From: Luteococcus peritonei
Lineage (GTDB): Bacteria; Actinomycetota; Actinomycetes; Propionibacteriales; Propionibacteriaceae
DNA: 64,000 nucleotides
Assembly: GCF_039526385.1 (NCBI RefSeq)
Contig: NZ_BAAAIX010000027.1
Span: 62,001-126,000, forward strand
Direction: 5' to 3'
The notes under the pieces are model-generated. The model was given only the letters and a program-made list of their open reading frames with translations. It did not search any database and was not told where the DNA came from. The translations under genes were made by a program, and so were the position numbers. Below are positions 7,683 to 17,963 of the stretch, piece after piece. Position 1 is the first letter of the stretch. Each line of letters starts with the position of its first letter.

Positions 7683-8759
7683 TCAGTCGGTGTGTCCGGC
7701 CTCGGCGCGCAGTGCCGGGCCCTCGGTGTGGACCAGCTCGACGATGCGGGTCAGCACGTCGGGGTCGGTGCTGGGGGGCACGCCATGGCCCAGGTTGACG
7801 ATGTGGCCCGGGGCGACGGCGCCGCGACGGATCACCTCGCGCAGGCGCTCCGCCAGCACCTCCCAGGGCGCCAGCAGCAGGGCCGGGTCCAGGTTGCCCT
7901 GCACGGCGTGCCCGGGCCCGATGCGACGGCTTGCGACGTCCAGCGGGGTGCGCCAGTCGACGCCCACCACCTCGGTGCCGGCCTCGGCCATCGCGGGCAG
8001 CAGCTCGGCGGTGCCGACGCCGAAGTGGATCCGTGGCACCTCGCGCTCCAGGCCACCCAGCACCGCCTGGCTGTGCGGCAGCACGCGGGCCCGGTAGTCC
8101 TCTTCCGCCAGCGCGCCGGCCCAGGAGTCGAAGAGCTGCACCGCCTGGGCCCCGGCGTCGACCTGGACCTGCAGGAAGGTGCGCGAGACCTGCGCCAGCC
8201 GGCGGCACAGCTCGTCCCACAGCTCGGGATCGCCGGCCATCATGGACTTGGTGAGCGCGTGGTCCTTGCTGGGGCCGCCCTCGACCATGTAGCTGGCCAG
8301 GGTGAAGGGTGCGCCGGCGAAGCCGATCAGCGGCGTGGCACCCAGCTCGCCCACCAGGCTGGTGATCGCCTCGGTGACGAAGCCCACCTGTGAGGGGTCC
8401 AGTTCGCCGAGCTGGTCCAGGTCGGCGCGGGTGCGCACCGGGCGGGCGATCACCGGTCCGGTGCCGGCCACGATGTCGAGGTCGACGCCCATGGCCTTGA
8501 GCGGCAGCACGATGTCGGAGAAGAAGATGGCCGCGTCCACCCGATGCCGGCGCACCGGCTGCATGGTGATCTCGTGGATCATCCCGGGATCGCTGCAGGC
8601 GTCGAGCATCCGGGTGCCGACGCGCAGCTCGCGGTACTCCGGCAAGGAACGGCCGGCCTGACGCATGAACCAGACGGGCAGCCGGGTGCCCTGCCGGCCT
8701 CGGGCCGCGGCCACCAGGGCCGGCATGGACGACGGGGTCGGGTCTACGGGTGCGGTCAC
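7683..8759 (-). CDS. hemE: uroporphyrinogen decarboxylase
   Basis: The protein has 358 residues and decarboxylates uroporphyrinogen III to coproporphyrinogen III. The signatures PVWFMRQAGRSLPEYR (N terminus), FSDIVLPLKAMG, and a late GNLDPALLLAPWE / HIVNLGHGVPP are intact. I chose the GTG at 8759 because GGGAAG lies upstream and the length fits the family. An ATG at 8726 is the alternative. It forms an operon with hemQ. Confidence 0.95.
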   Translation of the reverse strand: MTAPVDPTPSSMPALVAAARGRQGTRLPVWFMRQAGRSLPEYRELRVGTRMLDACSDPGMIHEITMQPVRRHRVDAAIFFSDIVLPLKAMGVDLDIVAGTGPVIARPVRTRADLDQLGELDPSQVGFVTEAITSLVGELGATPLIGFAGAPFTLASYMVEGGPSKDHALTKSMMAGDPELWDELCRRLAQVSRTFLQVQVDAGAQAVQLFDSWAGALAEEDYRARVLPHSQAVLGGLEREVPRIHFGVGTAELLPAMAEAGTEVVGVDWRTPLDVASRRIGPGHAVQGNLDPALLLAPWEVLAERLREVIRRGAVAPGHIVNLGHGVPPSTDPDVLTRIVELVHTEGPALRAEAGHTD

Positions 8760-8847
8760 GGGTTCGATCTTCCCACACCCGGTCCAAGGGGTCACACTGC
8801 GGCGAGTCTCTCCCGTTGTGGAGCGCCCGTTGCATAACCTCGTGGCT

Positions 8848-9438
8848 GTGAGCTCACCCTTTCCGCCCGATGCCGATGCAGACTTTGGTGCCCTGACCCG
8901 GGAGCTGGAGGGATTCACCTGGCGTCCCGAGGTGGAGATCGAGCAGATTCCTTCCCCGCAACGCATCGCCCCCCATTCGGTGGCGGTGGCCGCGGACGTG
9001 GTGAGCGGCGGCGAGGATGTCGGCAACGGCCGGCTGGTGCTGCTGCACGATCCCGCCGGGAACGAGGCCTGGCAGGGAACCCACCGCTGTGTCACCTTCG
9101 CGCGTGCCGAGGTGGACCTGGAGATGGTCACCGATCCGCTGCTGGCCGAGGTGGGCTGGTCCTGGCTCACCGATGCCCTGGCCGACCACGGGGCCGACTA
9201 CCTGGCCGCCTCCGGCACGGTGACCGCCGTCTCCAGCCGGTGCTTCGGCGGCATGCAGGACGAGCCGGACCGTGCCGAGGTGGAGATCCGCGCCTCCTGG
9301 ACCCCGGTGATCGACGGCCCCACCGGTCTGACCCCGCACCTGGCCGCCTGGCAGGACCTGCTGTGCATGACGGCCGGGCTGCCCAGCCTGCCGCAGGGCA
9401 TCGTGATGCTGGGCTCGCGCCAGGGGCGCACCCGATGA
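8848..9438 (+). CDS. DUF3000 family protein
   Basis: The protein has about 196 residues and is a conserved actinobacterial protein of unknown function. FTWRPEVEIEQIPSPQRIAPHSVAV and the late SWTPVIDG segment match the family pattern, and I see no catalytic motif. TAACCT (8835-8840) lies seven bases before the GTG at 8848 and there is no ribosome site, so the mRNA is probably leaderless. A GTG at 8842 is an alternative start. The stop codon overlaps the rnd start (ATGA), so the two are co-translated, as in mycobacteria. Confidence 0.88.
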   Translation: MSSPFPPDADADFGALTRELEGFTWRPEVEIEQIPSPQRIAPHSVAVAADVVSGGEDVGNGRLVLLHDPAGNEAWQGTHRCVTFARAEVDLEMVTDPLLAEVGWSWLTDALADHGADYLAASGTVTAVSSRCFGGMQDEPDRAEVEIRASWTPVIDGPTGLTPHLAAWQDLLCMTAGLPSLPQGIVMLGSRQGRTR

Positions 9439-10724
9439 GCGGGACGACGGTACCGCAGGAGGACTCGCAGGAGACCGTCGAGCTGCCGGTGCTGGACCGT
9501 CCCCGCGACGGCCTGCCGGTGGTGGTGGACAGCCCCGAGGCCTTGGCCGCGGCCCAGGCCGCGCTGGTGGCCGGCAGCGGTCCGCTGGCGGTGGACGCCG
9601 AGCGGGCGCAGGGTTTCCGCTACTCCGCCAAGGCCTACCTCTTCCAGTTCCGCCGTGAGGGTGCTGGCAGCTTCATCGTCGACCCCACTGCCTTCGAGCA
9701 GGGCCAGCAGGTGGCCCAGCTGGGCGGCTTCGGCGAGGCCCTGGCCGACGCCGAGTGGATCATCCACGCCGCCTCCCAGGACCTGCCCTGCCTGGTGGAG
9801 GCCGGCATGGTGCCGCGCACCGTCTTCGACACCGAGCTCGCCGGGCGTCTGCTCGGCCTGCCGCGGGTGGGCCTGGGCGCGATGATCGAGCAGTACTTCG
9901 GGGTCCGGCTGCTCAAGGAGCACTCGGCCGCCGACTGGTCGCGCCGCCCGCTGCCCGAGGAGTGGCTGAACTACGCCGCCCTCGACGTGGAGCTGCTGGT
10001 GGAGCTGCGCAACCAGATGGCCGACGAGCTCGAGGCTGCGGGCAAGCTGGACTGGGCCCGCCAGGAGTTCGCCCACCTGGTGCAGCACTGCACCGACGAG
10101 GTGGCGCCCCGCCCCGAGCGCTGGCGCCGCACCAATGGCATGCACCAGGTGCGCACCCCGCTGGCGCTGGCCGTGGTGCGCGAGCTGTGGACCGTGCGCG
10201 ACGAGCTGGCCGTCAAGCTGGACAAGGCCCCTGGACGGCTGGTGCAGGACGCCGCGATCTGTGAGCTGGCCGCCCGCGCCGCCTCCACCCGACCCGCCCA
10301 CGTGCCCACCAAGGACGAGCTGCGCGCCGTCAACGGCTTCAAGCGCCGCACCGCCCGCCAGTACGAGAACAACTGGCTGCAGGCGCTGGCCCGCGTCGAG
10401 CAGATGGGACCCAAGCAGTACCCCTCGATGCACGTGACGCCGGACGGTCCTCCCCCGCCGCGCAGCTGGGAACGCCGCCATCCCGAGGCCTTCGCCCGCT
10501 GGAACCGCGTGCGCCCCCGCACCCAGGAGATGGCCGAGGAGCTGGGCATGCCGCCGGAGAACCTGGTGAGCCCCGACACCCTGCGTCGGATCGCCTTCAC
10601 TCCGCCCAGCCCGCTCGACGAGGCCGGCGTCGACGCCCGGCTGGCCGAACTGGGGGCCCGGGCCTGGCAGCGCGGCTTCCTGGTGCCGGTGCTCACCGAG
10701 CTGCTGGCCGACCAGCAGGACTGA
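9435..10724 (+). CDS. rnd: ribonuclease D
   Basis: The protein has 429 residues with a DEDDy 3'-5' exonuclease domain followed by an HRDC domain. The catalytic residues are D54 and E56 (VDAERA), D116 (HAASQD), Y180 and D184 (YAALDV). HRDC-like helices follow from about 240 onward (ELWTVRDELAVKLDKAPGRLV). The ATG overlaps the stop of the DUF3000 gene. The actinobacterial form has an additional C-terminal helical extension. It faces dxs with four bases between the stop codons. Confidence 0.93.
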   Translation: MSGTTVPQEDSQETVELPVLDRPRDGLPVVVDSPEALAAAQAALVAGSGPLAVDAERAQGFRYSAKAYLFQFRREGAGSFIVDPTAFEQGQQVAQLGGFGEALADAEWIIHAASQDLPCLVEAGMVPRTVFDTELAGRLLGLPRVGLGAMIEQYFGVRLLKEHSAADWSRRPLPEEWLNYAALDVELLVELRNQMADELEAAGKLDWARQEFAHLVQHCTDEVAPRPERWRRTNGMHQVRTPLALAVVRELWTVRDELAVKLDKAPGRLVQDAAICELAARAASTRPAHVPTKDELRAVNGFKRRTARQYENNWLQALARVEQMGPKQYPSMHVTPDGPPPPRSWERRHPEAFARWNRVRPRTQEMAEELGMPPENLVSPDTLRRIAFTPPSPLDEAGVDARLAELGARAWQRGFLVPVLTELLADQQD

Positions 10725-10728
10725 GAGC

Positions 10729-12633
10729 TCAGGCCTGGTGCTGCTCGGCGGGCTGTCCCGCCTGCTGCGAGAGCCAGCAGCCCAGCACCTCTCGGGCGAT
10801 GTCCGGCCCGGTGAGGCCGCACTCGGCCAACACCTGGCCACGGCTGGCGTGGTCCAGGAAGCGCTGCGGGATGCCGAAGCACATCAGCGGGGTGTCCACC
10901 CGCACCCGTCGCATCTCGTGCGAGAGGCGGGCACCCACGCCGCCGGCCACCATCGAGTCCTCGATGTTGACCACCAGCTGGTGGCGGGCGGCCATGTCCA
11001 CCAGGGCGGGGTTCACCGGCAGCGACCACAGCGGGTCGACGACGGTGGCGCGCACGCCCTGCTTGTCCAGCAGCGCGGCCACCTCGAGCGCCAGGCCCAC
11101 GAACTGTCCGTGGCCCACCAGCAGCACCTCCGCCTGCTCGTCGTAGGCCACCAGGTCCATGCCCTCGGTGTGGCGTAGCGCCTCGATCGGGTCGGGCAGC
11201 TTCTCCTTGGACCAGCGCACCACGGTGGGGGCGTCGTCGACGCCCAGTGCGGTCTCCAGCGCCTCCTCCATGCGCTGCCGGTCACGGGGGCTGGACAGCC
11301 GCAGGCCGGGCACGAGGCCGCAGATGCCCACGTCCCACATGCCGTTGTGGCTGGCGCCGTCCGGTCCCGTGACGCCGGCACGGTCCAGGCAGAAGGTGAC
11401 GCCCTGACGGTGCATGGCCACGTCCATCAGCATCTGGTCGAAGGCGCGGTTCAGGAAGGTGGAGTAGACCGCCACGACGGGGTGCAGCCCGCCCGCGGCC
11501 AGGCCGGCGGCCGAGGTGACGGCGTGCTGCTCGGCGATGCCGACGTCGAAGACGCGGTCCGGGTAGACCTGGCTGAAACGCCCCAGACCCACCGGGTGCA
11601 GCATGGCGGCGGTGATGGCCACCATGGTGGGGAACTTCTCCCCCAGGCGCACCATGTGGTCGCTGAAGGCATCGGTCCAGGTGGCCTGGACCGCGGCGGA
11701 GAGCGGCTCGCCGGTGTGCTCGTCGATCTTGCCGACGGCGTGGAAGCGGTCCTGCTCGTTGTCCTCGGCGGCCTTGAAGCCGCGGCCCTTCTGGGTGATG
11801 CAGTGCACGATCACCGGGCCGCCGAAGTTCTTGGCGGCCTCCAGGCTGCGCTCCAGCGCCTCCAGGTCGTGGCCGTCCACCGGGCCGACGTACTTCAGCC
11901 CCAGGTCGGAGAACATGCCCTGCGGGGCCAGCACGTCCTTGAGGCCGGTCTTCATGCCGTGCAGCAGGTCGTAGGCCTGGCGACCGAAGAGCGGGGCGTT
12001 GTTGATCGCCCGCTTGGCCACCTCGAGGGTCTGCTCGTAGCGGCGGTCGGTGCGCAGGCCCGCCAGGTGGGCGGCCAGGCCACCGACCGTCGGGGTGTAG
12101 GAGCGGCCGTTGTCGTTGACCACCACCACCATGCGCAGGTCGTCCTGCACGGCCAGGTTGTTCAGGGCCTCCCAGGCCATGCCACCGGTGAGGGCACCGT
12201 CGCCGATCACCGAGACCACGGTGCGCTGCTCGCCCTGCAGCCGGAAGGCCTTGGCCAGGCCCTCGCCCCAACTCAGCGAGGTGGAGGCGTGGGAGTTCTC
12301 CACCCAGTCGTGCTCGCTCTCGGCGCGCGAGGGGTAGCCGGACAGGCCACCCTGCTGGCGCAGGCCGGTGAAGGCCTCGGCGCGGCCGGTGAGGATCTTG
12401 TGCACATAGCTCTGGTGCCCGGTGTCGAAGATCACCGGGTCGCTCGGGGAGTCGAAGACGCGGTGGATGGCCATGGTCAGCTCGACGACGCCCAGGTTGG
12501 GGCCCAGGTGGCCGCCGGTGCGGCTGACATTGGTCACCAGGAAGGCGCGGATCTCCCGTGCGAGGTCGTCGAGTTCGCTGCGCGACAGCCCTCGCAGGTC
12601 GGAGGGCTGCTTGATCTGGTCCAACAAAGCCAT
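10729..12633 (-). CDS. dxs: 1-deoxy-D-xylulose-5-phosphate synthase
   Basis: The protein has 634 residues. It condenses pyruvate and glyceraldehyde-3-phosphate, the first step of the MEP isoprenoid route, using thiamin diphosphate. TGGHLGPNLGVVELT, the ThDP/Mg motif GDGALTGG with VVVNDNGRSY, and the second transketolase domain GIAEQHAV are present. The ATG at 12633 starts MALLDQIK. A longer frame with an in-frame ATG two codons upstream exists, but AGGA fits 12633 better. The product feeds the carotenoid genes at the end of the window and other isoprenoids. Confidence 0.96.
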   Translation of the reverse strand: MALLDQIKQPSDLRGLSRSELDDLAREIRAFLVTNVSRTGGHLGPNLGVVELTMAIHRVFDSPSDPVIFDTGHQSYVHKILTGRAEAFTGLRQQGGLSGYPSRAESEHDWVENSHASTSLSWGEGLAKAFRLQGEQRTVVSVIGDGALTGGMAWEALNNLAVQDDLRMVVVVNDNGRSYTPTVGGLAAHLAGLRTDRRYEQTLEVAKRAINNAPLFGRQAYDLLHGMKTGLKDVLAPQGMFSDLGLKYVGPVDGHDLEALERSLEAAKNFGGPVIVHCITQKGRGFKAAEDNEQDRFHAVGKIDEHTGEPLSAAVQATWTDAFSDHMVRLGEKFPTMVAITAAMLHPVGLGRFSQVYPDRVFDVGIAEQHAVTSAAGLAAGGLHPVVAVYSTFLNRAFDQMLMDVAMHRQGVTFCLDRAGVTGPDGASHNGMWDVGICGLVPGLRLSSPRDRQRMEEALETALGVDDAPTVVRWSKEKLPDPIEALRHTEGMDLVAYDEQAEVLLVGHGQFVGLALEVAALLDKQGVRATVVDPLWSLPVNPALVDMAARHQLVVNIEDSMVAGGVGARLSHEMRRVRVDTPLMCFGIPQRFLDHASRGQVLAECGLTGPDIAREVLGCWLSQQAGQPAEQHQA

Positions 12634-12779
12634 GGGGACCATCCTAGGTCCGTGGACACCTGCCCCATGCCCATCTCCGCTGACCGCGCACAAGTGTTGC
12701 CCAGAATCGCAGACCGACCGGGCTCCGGGCGCCCCCGTGGAGGCAGTCGGCTGCGACCCCGGTGCGGCGCTGCAGGCCG

Positions 12780-13259
12780 TCACAGCCGGGGCAGGAAGAT
12801 GCGGCCGCGCAGCGTCTCCTCCACCAGCATCACCGCCCGGCGGACCCGCACCAGGCGGGCGCCCTCCGACTGGATGGCCTCGGTGGCACGGTCCAGCACG
12901 TCATTGTCCACGTACTCCCCCAGGCTGGCGCGGGCCGTGGCCAGCGCCTCACGCGAGGAGCGGATCTGGCCCTCGACGAATTCGGCCGCGAAGCGGGCCA
13001 GCACCACCGGATGGCGCCGCAGCACCGGGTAGCCGCGGTAGTCCGCCGGGCACTGGTCCAGCAGCCAGGCCACCGCGCTCTGCTCCCAGTCCGGCACGCC
13101 GGGCGGCAGCACCTCCTGCGGCCAGCCCGGCGGCACGTAGACCTGCTGGCCGCGGTCCCCGGGGCGGGCGTCGCGAGGCACAGAGCGCAAGGAGCCACCG
13201 GCATGGAACTCCCCCGAGCCCTGCTGCTGGGGGTACTGCCTGAATGCCATGGCGGACAT
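12780..13259 (-). CDS. conserved actinobacterial protein of unknown function, likely LexA-controlled
   Basis: The protein has 159 residues. I do not recognise a named family. The first 45 residues are Gln/Gly/Arg-rich and probably disordered. Then YVPPGWPQEVLPPGVPDWEQSAV leads to a helical domain with WLLDQCPADYRGYPVLRRHPVVLARFA, and the rest is predicted all-helical with heptad-like Leu/Val spacing (EALATARASL, DRATEAI, RAVMLVEETLRG). There is no enzyme motif. AAGGAGG stands five bases before the ATG at 13259. The promoter contains a LexA-type box (13270-13285), suggesting induction by DNA damage. Confidence 0.75.
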   Translation of the reverse strand: MSAMAFRQYPQQQGSGEFHAGGSLRSVPRDARPGDRGQQVYVPPGWPQEVLPPGVPDWEQSAVAWLLDQCPADYRGYPVLRRHPVVLARFAAEFVEGQIRSSREALATARASLGEYVDNDVLDRATEAIQSEGARLVRVRRAVMLVEETLRGRIFLPRL

Positions 13260-13269
13260 GACGCCTCCT

Positions 13270-13285
13270 TCGAATACATGTTCGA
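13270..13285. promoter_or_regulatory. LexA (SOS) box
   Basis: TCGAATACATGTTCGA matches the actinobacterial SOS box TCGAAC-N4-GTTCGA at 11 of 12 fixed positions. It overlaps the -10 box and lies between promoter and ribosome site, a classic repressor position. Confidence 0.8.
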
Positions 13286-13313
13286 TACTAGGTCGGGGTC
13301 GGACGATGGGCAA
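13285..13313 (-). promoter_or_regulatory. promoter of the LexA-box gene
   Basis: On the minus strand TTGCCC (13313-13308) and TAGTAT (13290-13285) are 17 bases apart, an optimal spacing. The -10 box touches the LexA box. Confidence 0.7.
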
Positions 13314-13388
13314 TCCCCGCCGACGACCACCAGCCTGCAGGTCGGCACTGACAGTTTTTCGAAAGCCTGTGCGAGCCAGGAGATGCGG

Positions 13389-13424
13389 CAGGGCCGCACC
13401 CCGTCGAAGCGGGATGCGGCCCTG
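13389..13424 (-). terminator. terminator after acnA
   Basis: CAGGGCCGCA (13389-13398) pairs with TGCGGCCCTG (13415-13424). The stem continues inward with CCCG/CGGG around a TCGAA-type loop. Confidence 0.8.
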
Positions 13425-13442
13425 TCGTGGAACCGGTCTGGC

Positions 13443-16259
<2,817 letters not shown>

Positions 16260-16303
16260 GCATCACTCCTGATCGGACTAGCTCTGGCGCCTGCGCCAAA
16301 GTC

Positions 16304-16317
16304 TCTTGACATCAAGA
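16304..16317. promoter_or_regulatory. 14-bp inverted repeat in the acnA promoter region
   Basis: TCTTGACATCAAGA is a perfect dyad (TCTTGA, two-base centre, TCAAGA) 45 bases upstream of the acnA start. It contains TTGATG in acnA orientation, which could be a -35 box, so a protein bound here would compete with RNA polymerase. The binding protein is unknown. Confidence 0.5.
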
Positions 16318-16454
16318 TATCACGGTGGAACTCCCGTGACCATGGATTCGACCGAATCCGTGCACCGCCCAGTCTGCTACAGCCACCAGTCGGCTTCCAG
16401 CGCGGCGAGGGCCGAATTACGTGCCCATTTCGTGCCCTATTGGTGAGGCGCTGA

Positions 16455-16649
16455 CTAGGCCGTTCGCGCCGCCCCGGCGGCCTGCTCCCGGCGGTGTGCC
16501 AGCCGGTTGGCCTGCCACAGCTCGCGCATCTCGGGATCGTCCATCACCAGGTAGACCAGGCCGCAGTCCTGCGGTCCGGACACACCCATGTGGCACAGCG
16601 TGCAGGGTTCCTGGTCGCGGATCGGGCACCGGGGTTGCGGCTTGCTCAT
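16455..16649 (-). CDS. small conserved Cys-containing protein (DUF6767-like)
   Basis: The protein has 64 residues. CPIRDQEPCTLC (9-20) has a CxxC pair followed by MGVSGPQDCGLVYLVMDDPEMRELW, a pattern I associate with a small conserved actinobacterial family, possibly metal-binding. No function is known to me. There is no strong ribosome site. CAGAAT lies six bases before the ATG, consistent with a leaderless message. It is separated from acnA by 195 bases that hold the inverted repeat described there and otherwise nothing I can interpret. Confidence 0.7.
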   Translation of the reverse strand: MSKPQPRCPIRDQEPCTLCHMGVSGPQDCGLVYLVMDDPEMRELWQANRLAHRREQAAGAARTA

Positions 16650-16716
16650 GGACCCATTCTGGCGCGGCCCGCTCCCCCGCCCTCGGCCGGGGTCCCCTTG
16701 GGGCCGGGACCCGGCC

Positions 16717-17916
16717 TCAGCCCGCTGGCAGGAGCAGGGCGACGCACTCCACGTGGTGGGTCATCGGGAACAGGTCGAAGGCGCGGATCTCGGCCGCCTG
16801 GTAGCCCTGCTCGGCGAAGGTCTTGAGATCGCGGGCCAGGGCCGCGGGATCGCAGGCCACGTAGGCGATCGCCCGGGCACCCAGGCCCGCCAGGTGGGTG
16901 ACCACCTGCGCCCCGGCGCCGGTGCGTGGCGGGTCGAGCACCACCAGGTCCACCTGCCGGGGCAGCTGGCGCAGCGCACGGGCCAGCGGAGCGGCGATGA
17001 AGCGTGCCTCGGGGACATTGCCGCGGGCCAGCTGGACCGCCTTCGGCGCCTGCTCCACCCCCACCACACGGGTGCCGGCATCACTCAGCCCGCCCGCGAA
17101 CAGGCCGACACCGCAGTACAGGTCCAATGCCTGCTCGCCGCCTCGGGGCTGCAGCAGAGAGAGCACCACCTGCTGCAGGGTCTCGGCGGCACGCGGGTGC
17201 ACCTGCCAGAAGCCGTCGGCACGCACCCGGTAGTCGCGGCCGCCCACCCGCTGCACCACGACCTGGGCGCCCTGCTCGCGTCCGGTCACCACGCGCGGCT
17301 CGCCGTCGGTGGGCACCACGACGCGGATCTCGTCGCCGGTGGCATCGCTCGCCAGCTGCCGCAGCGCCGCCACCTCGGGCACGGCGGGGCTGGCGATCAT
17401 GCAGCCCTGCTCCGGCAGCGGCACCATGGCGTGGGAGCGGTGCTCGCGCATGCCCACCACCGCCAGCTCCTGCAGCTCGTCGTGGTCCACCGCGAAGCGC
17501 GCCCGGGTGCGCCAGCCCTCGATGGGCTCGACGGCCTCCACGGAGCCGGTCCAGTCGATCCCGGCCAGGCGCTGCAACTGCTCGCGCACCACCGCGGTCT
17601 TGAGCGCGCGCTGGCCGGTCGGCGAGACGTGCTGGAAGTCACAGCCACCGCAGCCACCGGGACCGGCCACCGGACAGGGCGGCTGGACGCGCTCCGGGTC
17701 GGCCTGGAGCACCTCGACGGCGTCGGCGCGCCAGAAGGAAGGACGGGAGACATCGGTGAGCCGCACCATGACCCGCTCGCCGGGCAGGGCGTGCCGCACG
17801 AAGACCACGCGTCCCTCATGGCGTGCCACGCAGTGGCCGCCGTGCGCGACGGGACCCACCTCGAGCGGGCCGACGACGCTGCCGGGCAGCGGCGTGGGGG
17901 AAGCGGGATCGGGCAC
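16717..17916 (-). CDS. TrmA/RlmD-type RNA (uracil-5)-methyltransferase
   Basis: The protein has 399 residues. An N-terminal TRAM domain (about 10-70) is followed by an iron-sulfur motif (C81, C89, C92 in CPVAGPGGCGGC, with a fourth Cys in EQGCMIAS) and a class I SAM methyltransferase domain with DLYCGVGLFAG. Catalytic motifs are DPPRTG, ACDPAALARD with the nucleophile Cys, and HHVEC with the general-base Glu. The substrate is a uridine in rRNA or tRNA and cannot be fixed by sequence. AAGGA stands six bases before the GTG start. It follows the APC permease gene on the same strand. Confidence 0.9.
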   Translation of the reverse strand: MPDPASPTPLPGSVVGPLEVGPVAHGGHCVARHEGRVVFVRHALPGERVMVRLTDVSRPSFWRADAVEVLQADPERVQPPCPVAGPGGCGGCDFQHVSPTGQRALKTAVVREQLQRLAGIDWTGSVEAVEPIEGWRTRARFAVDHDELQELAVVGMREHRSHAMVPLPEQGCMIASPAVPEVAALRQLASDATGDEIRVVVPTDGEPRVVTGREQGAQVVVQRVGGRDYRVRADGFWQVHPRAAETLQQVVLSLLQPRGGEQALDLYCGVGLFAGGLSDAGTRVVGVEQAPKAVQLARGNVPEARFIAAPLARALRQLPRQVDLVVLDPPRTGAGAQVVTHLAGLGARAIAYVACDPAALARDLKTFAEQGYQAAEIRAFDLFPMTHHVECVALLLPAG

Positions 17917-17963
17917 GGCAGGTCCTTCGTCTCGTCACCGGCCGGGTGGCCGGGCGCCCCAGC

